A stretch of 64,000 bases of DNA, taken from positions 186,001-250,000 of the forward strand of contig JAXMBZ010000002.1 in NCBI GenBank assembly GCA_046349615.1, written 5' to 3'. Each line of letters begins with the position of its first letter. The stretch's first letter is position 1. Of this stretch, positions 1 through 7,490 are shown in pieces. This stretch comes from JADJNY01 sp046349615. GTDB lineage: Bacteria > Planctomycetota > UBA1135 > GCA-002686595. The notes beneath the pieces are model-generated. The model was not told the origin of the DNA and searched no databases. It saw only the letters and a list, made by a program, of their open reading frames with translations. Both the position numbers and the translations under genes were made by a program.

Positions 1-2
1 TC

Positions 3-584
3 ACGACGACGGCGACGCGCGCCGAAGCCCGCGCGGACGCCCCGAAGATCGACGCGCAAGTCCAGGCCGCGATCGACGGCTGGATCAAGTCCGCCACGAA
101 GTGGGCGGAAGACCCGGCGCTCGTCGACGAGGTCCAGGGCCAGAACAAGAAGGGCCCGATCGCGGAAATGACCGAGGCGAAGTGGAAGGAGCAGAAGCGC
201 CGCACGCCGCTCATCGACGGCTTCCAGAACACGCCCGCCGCGAAGATGCTCGCGCAGCAGCAGAAGGAATCGAACGAGCTCGTCTGCGAGGCGTTCGTCT
301 CGGCCGCGCAGGGCGAGAAGGTCTGCTTCCTCGAGAAGACCTCGAGCTACATCCACAAGGGCAAGGCCAAGTTCGACGTCCCGTTCACGACCGGCAAGCC
401 CTGGCAGGGCGAGCCGACGTTCGACGAGTCGACGCAGACCCACTCGCTGCAGTTCTCGGTGCCCGTGTTCCCGGCGCGCAAGGAAGGCGACGACCCGAAG
501 GCCGAACGCAAGGCGATCGGCGTGCTGACGGTCGGCCTGAACTTCACGCAGCTCCAGGAGAACGCGAAGAAGTCGGGCAAGTGA
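3..584 (+). CDS. PDC/Cache-like sensor protein (5' end cut off)
   Basis: The reading frame is open from the window edge to a TGA at 582-584, so the N-terminus and any signal peptide are missing. The visible part (about 193 residues) starts with an Ala/Lys-rich amphipathic helix. It continues into a mixed alpha/beta region with the features of a single Cache (PDC) sensor fold: FVSAAQGEKVCFLEKTSSY, then a strand-rich stretch SLQFSVPVF and the closing AIGVLTVGLNF. Proteins of this kind bind small ligands outside the cytoplasm. The chemoreceptor gene starts 19 nt downstream on the same strand, which suggests one operon and a role as its sensory partner. Assignment to the Cache superfamily rests on pattern only; the partner role is inferred. 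Confidence 0.6.
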   Translation, partial: TTTATRAEARADAPKIDAQVQAAIDGWIKSATKWAEDPALVDEVQGQNKKGPIAEMTEAKWKEQKRRTPLIDGFQNTPAAKMLAQQQKESNELVCEAFVSAAQGEKVCFLEKTSSYIHKGKAKFDVPFTTGKPWQGEPTFDESTQTHSLQFSVPVFPARKEGDDPKAERKAIGVLTVGLNFTQLQENAKKSGK

Positions 585-603
585 CCCGCCCGGGAGCCGC
601 GCC

Positions 604-3495
604 ATGGACCGCCTCTCCATTCGGACCCGTCTCTTCCTGCTCTGCACCGCGCTCGTCGCGTTGACCGCCTTCGTGGGCGGACTCGGGGCGTGGGGGCTCG
701 CGCGGATGGACGAGGCGTTCCAAGGCACGATCCGCCGCGACGTGCCGGCGGTGACGCGGCTCCTCGAAACGGACCGCAACCTCCAGCAGGCGCTCGTCGC
801 GCAGCGCAACCTGCTCTTCACGAGCCTCGCGAGCGAGACCGGGAAGCAGGAGGTCGAGGCGCAGAAGGCGCGCGTCGCCGACGCGCGCGCGAGTTGGAAG
901 GCGTTCCTCACCTGCGCGCCGGAGGGCGTCGCCGTCGCGAAACGCGGGGAGTTCGAAGCGGCCTTCTCGGAATGGGAGAAGCTCGGCGGTGAGGTCTTCG
1001 ACGTCCTCGCCGAGGACACGCCCGCCGCGCGGCGCGACGCGATCGACCTCTCCGTCGCGACCGGGAACGCGATCTTCGAGCGCGCGCGATCCGCGCTCGC
1101 CGCGCTCGTCGACGAGCACACGCGCGTCGCTGCCGACGCCGCGGCCGCGCACGGCGTGGAGGCGGAGTCGATCCGCCGGACGCTCTGGACCGCGATCATC
1201 GCCGGCTCGATGGCGGCGCTCGCGCTCGGATTCGTGCTCGCGCGCTCGATCGTGAAGCCGCTCGCGCGCTCCGTGGGCGTGCTCGAAGCGGTCTCGCGCG
1301 GGGACTTCTCGCAGCGGATCGGGAGCACGAGCCGTGACGAGGTGGGCCGCATGGGCGCGGCCCTCGACGACGTGTGCGAGGGGCTGCAGGCGATGGCCGG
1401 ATGCGCGGACCGCATCGCGCGCGGCGACCTCGACGTCGAGGTGCGCGTGCGCTCCGAGGCCGACCAACTGGGCTTGTCCTTCCAGCGGATGGTCGCGAGC
1501 CTCCGCACGATGGCCGACGCAGCCGACCGGATCGCGGAGGGCGACCTCGCCGCGTCCGTGCACGCCCAGGACGAGCGCGACCGGCTCGGCGTCGCGTTCG
1601 AGCGCATGCTCCGTTCGCTGCGGGGCATGGCCGACGCCGCGGACCGCATCGCGGGCGGCGACCTCGGCGTGGAGCTGCGTCCCGCCTCCGAGCGCGACCG
1701 CCTCGGGCGCGCGTTCGAGCGCATGCTCGCGTGTCTGCGCGACATGGCTGCGAGCGCGGAAGCGATCGCCGCGGGCGACCTCTCGAAGGACGTGCGCGCG
1801 CAGTCGGGACAGGACCGTCTCGGCGCGGCGTTCGAACGCATGACGCTCTCGCTGCGCACGATGGCCGAGGCCGCCGAACGCATCGCGCAGGGCGACCTCG
1901 ACGCGGAGATCGAACGGCAGTCGGACGCCGACCGTCTCGGCGCCGCCTTCGAGCGGATGACGCGCCACCTGCGCGAGATGGCCGGCGCGGCCGAGGGCAT
2001 CGCCCGCGGGGAGCTCTCCGTGCAGGTCGTGCAGCGGTCGCCGAACGACAAGCTCGGCGCGTCGTTCACCCGGATGCTCGCGAGCTTGCGCGCGATGGCG
2101 ACGGCCGCCGACGCGATCGCGGAGGGCGACCTCTCCGCGGAGGTCGAGCCGCAGTCCGACGCAGACCGCCTCGGCGTCGCGTTCCGCCGCATGACGCGCG
2201 GGCTGCGCTCGATGGCCGACGCAGCGGATCGCATCTCGCGCGGCGAGCTCGACGTCCACGTCCGCGCGCAGTCGGAGAAGGACAAGCTCGGGCTGGCGTT
2301 CGTGCGCATGGTCGAGACGCTGCAGTCGACGGCGCGGGCCGCCGAGTCGATCGCGGCCGGCGACCTCTCGAACGACGTGCGTCCGCAGTCCGAACGCGAC
2401 CGACTCGGCCTCGCGTTCGAACGCATGACGATCACGCTGCGCGGCATGGCCGACGCCGCGGACCGCATCGCGAGAGGCGACCTCGAGGTCGAGGTGGTCC
2501 CGCAGTCGGAGCGCGACCGGCTCGGCAGCGCGTTCCTCGCGATGTCGCGGCGCCTCCGCGAGATCGCGGCGAGCGCCGAGCGCCTCGCCGGCGGCGACCT
2601 GACCGCGCCGATCGCGGCACAGGGAGCGCGAGACCGGCTCGGCGCCGCGTTCGAGCGGATGTTCGCGGACCTCTCCGCGCTCGTCGCGGAGATCCGGTCG
2701 ACCGCGGAGGGCATCGCCGTCGCCGGCGCGGAGATCGCGAGCGGCAACAACGACCTCTCGAACCGCACGCAGGGCGAGGCCGCGGAGCTCGAGCGCACGC
2801 AGCGGAACGTCGACCATGTCCGCGCGCGCGCCGAGGCGAACGCGGAGAACTCCTCCCGCGCCCGTGGGCTCGCTTCGAACTGCAAACGCATCGCGGAGCA
2901 GGGCCACGGGCTCGCGCAGGAGGCGGTGCAGTCGATGGGCGAGATCCGCGAGTCGTCCGCCCGCGTGCGCCAGATCGTCGACCTGATCGATCAGATCGCG
3001 GCGCGGACGGGCCTGCTCGCGCTGAACGCCCGCATCGAGGCGGCGCGCGCGGGCGAGCACGGCCGCGGCTTCGTCGTCGTCGCGGACGAGGTGCGGAACC
3101 TCGCCCGCCAGAGCGCCGACGCCGCGCGCGAGGTGCGCGAGCTCGTGACGACGACCGTCGAGCGCGTCGAGACCGGCTCGGCTCGAGTCGAGCGAACGGG
3201 CGAGACCTTCAAGGAGTGCGTCGCGTCGTTCAACCAGGTGGACGAGCTCGTCGGCGCCATCGCGGGCGCGTCGGGGGAGCAGTCCCAGGCGGTGACGGCC
3301 CTTCTCGCCGCCGTCGCGGAGCTCCAGCAGAGCACGCACCAGAACGCGGGGCTCGCCGAGTCGAACTCGCGCACGGGCGAATCGCTCAACGCCGGCATGC
3401 AGCGGCTCTCCTCGCTCGTCGCCCGCTTCCGCCTCGCCGAGACGACGCGCGCGCCGCGGCTCCCGCGGGAGCGCGTGCTCGCCGGCGCGGCGTGA
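604..3495 (+). CDS. Methyl-accepting chemotaxis protein with poly-HAMP array
   Basis: A 963-residue chemoreceptor. It has an N-terminal membrane helix (about 8-32), a periplasmic helical region, and a second membrane helix (about 196-217, TLWTAIIAGSMAALALGF). A canonical HAMP follows, then eleven tandem 39-residue HAMP-like units (about 264-692) and the cytoplasmic signalling hairpin. The hairpin tip reads ARTGLLALNARIEAARAGE and is followed by GRGFVVVADEVRNLA, typical of the MCP signal domain that docks CheA/CheW. Compared with E. coli Tsr (FQTNILALNAAVEAARAGE), the trimer-contact Phe is Ala, Gln is Arg and Asn is Gly. No CheR-binding pentapeptide is visible at the C-terminus. The start ATG follows the sensor gene closely, and a strong hairpin follows the stop. 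Confidence 0.93.
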   Translation: MDRLSIRTRLFLLCTALVALTAFVGGLGAWGLARMDEAFQGTIRRDVPAVTRLLETDRNLQQALVAQRNLLFTSLASETGKQEVEAQKARVADARASWKAFLTCAPEGVAVAKRGEFEAAFSEWEKLGGEVFDVLAEDTPAARRDAIDLSVATGNAIFERARSALAALVDEHTRVAADAAAAHGVEAESIRRTLWTAIIAGSMAALALGFVLARSIVKPLARSVGVLEAVSRGDFSQRIGSTSRDEVGRMGAALDDVCEGLQAMAGCADRIARGDLDVEVRVRSEADQLGLSFQRMVASLRTMADAADRIAEGDLAASVHAQDERDRLGVAFERMLRSLRGMADAADRIAGGDLGVELRPASERDRLGRAFERMLACLRDMAASAEAIAAGDLSKDVRAQSGQDRLGAAFERMTLSLRTMAEAAERIAQGDLDAEIERQSDADRLGAAFERMTRHLREMAGAAEGIARGELSVQVVQRSPNDKLGASFTRMLASLRAMATAADAIAEGDLSAEVEPQSDADRLGVAFRRMTRGLRSMADAADRISRGELDVHVRAQSEKDKLGLAFVRMVETLQSTARAAESIAAGDLSNDVRPQSERDRLGLAFERMTITLRGMADAADRIARGDLEVEVVPQSERDRLGSAFLAMSRRLREIAASAERLAGGDLTAPIAAQGARDRLGAAFERMFADLSALVAEIRSTAEGIAVAGAEIASGNNDLSNRTQGEAAELERTQRNVDHVRARAEANAENSSRARGLASNCKRIAEQGHGLAQEAVQSMGEIRESSARVRQIVDLIDQIAARTGLLALNARIEAARAGEHGRGFVVVADEVRNLARQSADAAREVRELVTTTVERVETGSARVERTGETFKECVASFNQVDELVGAIAGASGEQSQAVTALLAAVAELQQSTHQNAGLAESNSRTGESLNAGMQRLSSLVARFRLAETTRAPRLPRERVLAGAA
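1393..2679 (+). repeat. Eleven 117-bp tandem repeats encoding HAMP units
   Basis: Eleven consecutive units of exactly 39 codons, each starting near MADAADRIA and containing GDL and SERDRLG.AFERM motifs. Adjacent units share helices, so the array should form a continuous rod of stacked HAMP domains between membrane and signalling tip. Periodicity is exact, with no partial unit. Unit 10 begins TARAAESIA and unit 12 IAASAERLA, so the copies have diverged and are not a recent expansion. Confidence 0.9.
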
Positions 3496-3509
3496 CCGCG
3501 ATCGAACGC

Positions 3510-3559
3510 CGCCGCCCCGGCGGGCCGCTCGTCAGGATCGAGGGCCCGCCGGGGCGGCG
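3510..3559. terminator. Strong hairpin between convergent genes
   Basis: A perfect 17-bp inverted repeat (arms 3510-3526 and 3543-3559, 16-nt loop), almost entirely G/C. It lies between the stop of the chemoreceptor and the stop of the convergent LTxxQ gene, so it can terminate from either side. No T-run follows on either strand. Confidence 0.7.
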
Positions 3560-3576
3560 AGTTCGTGGGCGTCGCT

Positions 3577-4149
3577 TCAGCGACCGGTCGCGGGCGGCGT
3601 CTCGCGGTGCTCGCCGTGGGCGCGGCCCATGCGCTGGAGGAGCCGCGGGTGCGCGAGGACGCGCGCGACGCGCTCGGCGAGGCGGTTCTCGTCGAAGGTG
3701 CGGCCGTGCTCGGCGGCCTTCTGCGCGAGGAGCGCACGCTGCTCGTTCGTGAGGGACTGGACGATGCGGCGCGCATGGGGGAGGACCTGCTCGAGCGTCT
3801 CGTCACGCAGCTCGCGGAGGTCGCTTCGGAGCGTTTCGCGGTCCGGCGTGCGCTGCGCGCGCTCGGCCTGCACGCGGATCCAGGCCTCTTCGCGCGCAGC
3901 GCGGATCCGCGGCGCGACCGCGCGCGCTTCGTCGCGCACGAGGTCCTTCTGCTCCTGCGTGACGTGCAGGGACTGGAGGAGCTGGCGGAGCTCCTGCGGC
4001 GGACGGCGCTGCGGCCGACGGCGGCGGTGGCCGGGGACCGGGCGGCGGCCCTGCGGGCCGTCGGCGACGGTCTGGGCGTCGACCGGGAGCGAGGAGAGGA
4101 CGGACAGGGCGAGGGCGCCGAACAGGGTGGTCTTCGAGAAGCGGAGCAT
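3577..4149 (-). CDS. Secreted Spy/CpxP-like LTxxQ protein
   Basis: A 190-residue exported protein with an N-terminal signal peptide (MLRFSKTTLFGALALSVLSS, cleavage near VDAQ). A basic Arg/Pro-rich stretch is followed by a helical body. Two LTxxQ-like motifs are visible (VTQEQ near residue 68 and LTNEQ near 137), the hallmark of the Spy/CpxP family of periplasmic chaperone-like stress proteins. The ATG at 4149 is chosen because AAAGGAA lies 7 nt upstream; an earlier in-frame ATG would precede this ribosome site. It converges on the chemoreceptor and is divergent from the phosphoesterase. Family membership is by motif only; metal binding or a chaperone role is not shown. Confidence 0.72.
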   Translation of the reverse strand: MLRFSKTTLFGALALSVLSSLPVDAQTVADGPQGRRPVPGHRRRRPQRRPPQELRQLLQSLHVTQEQKDLVRDEARAVAPRIRAAREEAWIRVQAERAQRTPDRETLRSDLRELRDETLEQVLPHARRIVQSLTNEQRALLAQKAAEHGRTFDENRLAERVARVLAHPRLLQRMGRAHGEHRETPPATGR

Positions 4150-4333
4150 GGTTTGGTTCCTTTCGAACGGACTCTCCAACCGCGGAGGCTACGACGGGTT
4201 CCGGTCGATGCGAGCAGAACTTGGAGTGGCGCGCCGGCCGCAAGGCCCGCTTCAGCGACGCGACGGAAGCACGCCGGATTCGAGCGCGAAGTTGAGCGCG
4301 CGAACACCTCGACGCGCCGCGCAAAGGGTTGGC

Positions 4334-5101
4334 ATGCTCCTGCGCGTGTCCCACCTCGACGGAACCTCCCTCTCGACCCGCGCCGCGCGCTTCGGCGTCG
4401 TCGGGGACGTCCACGCGAACTTCGCGCGGCTCGACCGGGTGCTGCGGCGCCTCGCGCGCGAGCCGCTCGACGCGGTGCTCCTCGTCGGCGACCTCGGATC
4501 CCACGACCTCTCCTACGCCCGGCGGAGGACGCCCGAGCGCGACGCGCGGTACCTCGCGTCGGTCGAGGAGGTCCTGCGCCGCGCGCGCGACGTCGCCGAG
4601 CGCGTGCTCTACGTTCCGGGCAACCACGACCTGCCGACGCTCGACTTCGAGGGCAACGCGGACCACCGCGTGCTCGAGGTCGCCGGCGTCCGCGTCGGCG
4701 GGATCGGCGGCGCGGGCCCGGGGCGCTTCGGCTTCGCGTACGAGTGGGAGGAGGACGACGTGCTGCGCCGTCCCGAGCTCGACTGCGACGTGCTGCTCTG
4801 CCACGCGCCGCCCGCGAACACGCCGCTCGATCGGCTCGCGCGCTCCCCGGAGCACGTCGGGAGCTTCGCGATCCGAGAGCGCGCGGAACGCCATCGCGGC
4901 GTGCTCCTCTGCGGGCACATCCACGAGTCGCCGGGCGTCGTGCGCTTGAACGAGTGCCTCTGCGTCAACGCGGGCGGACTCGGCGCGCCGTTCGAGGCGG
5001 ATCAGGTCGCGCTCGTCGAGCTCTCGGGCCGAACGTGGAGCGCGCGCCACGAGGACTTCCTCACGGGGCGCGTGCAGGAGCTCGCGCTCGAACTCGCGTA
5101 G
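4334..5101 (+). CDS. Calcineurin-like metallophosphoesterase
   Basis: A 255-residue cytoplasmic phosphoesterase. All five metal-binding blocks of the calcineurin-like fold are present in order: GDVHANF (D25, H27), GDLGSHD, GNHD, CHAPP and GHIH near the C-terminus. The family hydrolyses phosphomono- or diesters at a two-metal site; the substrate cannot be deduced. The ATG follows AAAGGG by 5 nt, which favours this start over longer readings that would run through the neighbouring promoter region. Length and motif order resemble YfcE/ICC-type single-domain enzymes. It stands alone, with a divergent gene upstream and a convergent one downstream. Confidence 0.85.
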   Translation: MLLRVSHLDGTSLSTRAARFGVVGDVHANFARLDRVLRRLAREPLDAVLLVGDLGSHDLSYARRRTPERDARYLASVEEVLRRARDVAERVLYVPGNHDLPTLDFEGNADHRVLEVAGVRVGGIGGAGPGRFGFAYEWEEDDVLRRPELDCDVLLCHAPPANTPLDRLARSPEHVGSFAIRERAERHRGVLLCGHIHESPGVVRLNECLCVNAGGLGAPFEADQVALVELSGRTWSARHEDFLTGRVQELALELA

Positions 5102-5140
5102 CGCTTCGAGAACGGCTCGCGCGGCGGCGCGCGCTCGACG

Positions 5141-6211
5141 CTACTTCGGCGGGGCCTTCTTGCTCGCGTCGTCGAAGCTGTCGAGGCGCGGGACGGTCAC
5201 TTCCTCGCCCGGTTTCGTCGGCCCCTTCGCCCTGGCGCGGCGCGGCGCGGCGAGCCCGCTCCACCAGACCTCGTACTCGATCTCGCCGCCGAGCTCGACG
5301 TGCGGGAAGACGGCCTGGCCTTCGGTGGTCTCGTTGCGGTAGGGGACCTTGAGCGGCCACGGGCGCTTGTCGAAGTCCGTGCCCGGCACGCCGGCGCGGA
5401 GGCGCGCGTACGCGCGCTGACCCGCGGGGAGCGGCACGATCACGCGCCCGGTCGCGGGCACGACGAGTTGGATCGGAGCGGTCGGCGGATGGTCCGGGTC
5501 GAAGCGCGCGAACACGCGCTTCTGGAAGAACGGGCCGGTCTCGACCTGGTACGGAGTCGGGTTCTCGCGCAGCTCCTTGAAGGGCGGCTCGCGCCACCAC
5601 TGCATGTTGCGCAGCCACGCGACGCCGTCGTTGTCCGTGAAGCCGTTCACGAGCCACACGACCTTGTCCTCGTCGAGACGGTCCTTGATCGTGCGCACGA
5701 CCGGCATGTTCGCGCCGACGGACATGCCGGCGACGGGATTGCCCTTCGTGTCGACGACGCGCACGGAGATCGCCTCGTCGACCTCGAGCTTCATGAGGAA
5801 CGGGCTCGAGTCCGTCGAGTCGAGCTGGCTGAACCCGAACTGCCCCGGCACGCGCACCGTGACATACGCCCGCGACGCGGGGCGGGGGACGATCACGGTG
5901 CCGCCGAAGTCGGTCGTGAACTTGTGCCCGTGCTTCACGCGCGCCTCGTCCCAGTCGGAGAAGATCGGGGTGATCTTCATCTCGCCCCAGTCCTTCTTGA
6001 GGTCCTCCCAGTAGAGGACGATCACCTCGGCGTCCTTGACGCCGCCGTCGCCGACCGCGGCCGTGACGAGGATCGTGATCGGCCGCCCGGTGTCCTGCGG
6101 GGGCGGCGCGGACTGCGCGAGCGCCGCGCGCGAGGCGGCGAAGAACGCGACCGCGCTCGCGAGGAGCGCGGTCACGGGAACGGGAAGCACGACGAGTCTC
6201 TCGGCGAACAT
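5141..6211 (-). CDS. Secreted carboxypeptidase-regulatory-like protein
   Basis: A 356-residue exported protein of unknown function. It has a signal peptide ending near SRAALAQS, then beta-rich segments with the pattern of carboxypeptidase regulatory-like (transthyretin/Ig-type) domains, for example ISVRVVDTKGNPVAGMSV followed by TDNDGVAWL. The Lys/Pro-rich tail (DDASKKAPPK) looks disordered. Start ATG 6211 is supported by GGAGGG about 7 nt upstream. It is divergent from the DAHP synthase gene. Two more proteins with similar regulatory-like folds lie at 11264-12982 and 41806-42921, so this is a recurrent exported family here. Function unknown. Confidence 0.72.
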   Translation of the reverse strand: MFAERLVVLPVPVTALLASAVAFFAASRAALAQSAPPPQDTGRPITILVTAAVGDGGVKDAEVIVLYWEDLKKDWGEMKITPIFSDWDEARVKHGHKFTTDFGGTVIVPRPASRAYVTVRVPGQFGFSQLDSTDSSPFLMKLEVDEAISVRVVDTKGNPVAGMSVGANMPVVRTIKDRLDEDKVVWLVNGFTDNDGVAWLRNMQWWREPPFKELRENPTPYQVETGPFFQKRVFARFDPDHPPTAPIQLVVPATGRVIVPLPAGQRAYARLRAGVPGTDFDKRPWPLKVPYRNETTEGQAVFPHVELGGEIEYEVWWSGLAAPRRARAKGPTKPGEEVTVPRLDSFDDASKKAPPK

Positions 6212-6434
6212 GCAACTCCCTCCGCGGTGGGCACGACATCCTGCCCGAGCGCGCCGTCGCGCGCCACCACGGGGAGTCCGGGGCGGAAGGAGAACGAGGC
6301 GCGGAGCCGGGGAGCGGCCGCGCCCGCCCGGCGGCGACGGGGCCCCGAGCGCGGCTCCTCGTCGGACGCGCCCCGGAATCGCACGAGACCCTTGTCCGAG
6401 CCCTCCGCGCTCGTTCGAGTACCGCTCCGACCGC

Positions 6435-7469
6435 ATGCAGTCCGACGACCTCCGGATCACCGCCGTGCGCCCGCTCGTGGCGCCCGCGCTCCTGCGCGAA
6501 GACCTCCCGCTCACCGACGCGGCCGCGCGCTTCGTGCTCGAGACGCGGCGCGCCGTCGAGAACGTCCTCTCGGGCGTCGACCCGCGCGTGCTGCTCGTGA
6601 TCGGTCCGTGCTCGATCCACGATCCGCGCGCGGCCGTCGAGTACGCGGAGCGCTTGAAGCCGCTCGCCGAGCGCGTGCGCGAGCGGTTCCTCGTCGTGAT
6701 GCGCGTGTACTTCGAGAAGCCGCGCACCGTCGTCGGTTGGAAGGGGCTGATCCACGACCCCGACCTCGACGGCTCGTTCCAGATCAACAAGGGGCTGCGC
6801 CTCGCGCGCGGACTGCTCGTCGAACTCGCCGCGCGCGAGCTGCCGGCGGGCACGGAGTTCCTCGACACGACGTTCGGGCAGTTCTACGCCGACCTCGTGA
6901 GTTGGGGCGCCATCGGCGCGCGCACCGCGGAGAGCCAGATCCATCGCGAACTCGCGTCCGGGCTCTCGATGCCGGTCGGCATCAAGAACCGCACGGACGG
7001 GGACGTGCGCGTCGCGGTCGACGCGATCCGCTCCGCGCGCACGAAGCACCGCTTCCCGTCGCTGACGAAGGAGGGCGCGCCCGCGATCCTCGAGACGGCG
7101 GGGAATCCGTTCGCGCACCTCGTGCTGCGCGGCGGCGCGAAGCCGAACTGGGACGCGGAGACCGTGCGCGGGTGCGTCGAGCTCCTGCGCGAGCACGCAC
7201 TGCTCGAGGCGATCATGGTCGACTGCTCGCACGCGAACAGCGAGCGACGGCCCGAGCGTCAACGCGACGTCGCGCTCGGCGTGCTGGCGCAGCGGCGCGC
7301 GGGACAGAGCGCGTTGCGCGGGTTGATGATCGAGAGCCACCTCGTCGGCGGCCGGCAGGAGCCGACGGCGCGCCCGCTCGCGCACGGCGTGAGCGTGACG
7401 GACGCGTGCCTCGGTTGGGCGGAGACCGAACGCCTCGTGCTCGAGCTCGCGGACGAGCTCGGGCGGTAG
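6435..7469 (+). CDS. aroG: 3-deoxy-7-phosphoheptulonate (DAHP) synthase, class I
   Basis: A 344-residue enzyme joining phosphoenolpyruvate and erythrose 4-phosphate, the first step of the shikimate pathway. Clear signatures of the class I-alpha (AroF/G/H) type: VIGPCSIHDP, MRVYFEKPRT, GWKGLIHDP, SWGAIGARTAESQIHREL, DCSHANS and GLMIESHLV. The length matches E. coli AroG (350). The counterparts of AroG Phe209 and Ser211 in the allosteric pocket are kept (RFPSLTK), and so is SGLSMPVG, so feedback control by an aromatic amino acid is plausible. Which amino acid cannot be read from the sequence. The ATG gives the family's usual N-terminus. It is monocistronic as far as can be seen. Confidence 0.93.
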   Translation: MQSDDLRITAVRPLVAPALLREDLPLTDAAARFVLETRRAVENVLSGVDPRVLLVIGPCSIHDPRAAVEYAERLKPLAERVRERFLVVMRVYFEKPRTVVGWKGLIHDPDLDGSFQINKGLRLARGLLVELAARELPAGTEFLDTTFGQFYADLVSWGAIGARTAESQIHRELASGLSMPVGIKNRTDGDVRVAVDAIRSARTKHRFPSLTKEGAPAILETAGNPFAHLVLRGGAKPNWDAETVRGCVELLREHALLEAIMVDCSHANSERRPERQRDVALGVLAQRRAGQSALRGLMIESHLVGGRQEPTARPLAHGVSVTDACLGWAETERLVLELADELGR

Positions 7470-7490
7470 CGAGTCGGCGCGCGCGGCCGA

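Noticed and set aside
544..3339. Long open frame antisense to the chemoreceptor
   Set aside because: Mirror of the repetitive, GC-rich HAMP coding sequence; composition is Arg/His/Leu noise with no domain, and the plus strand has clear motifs.
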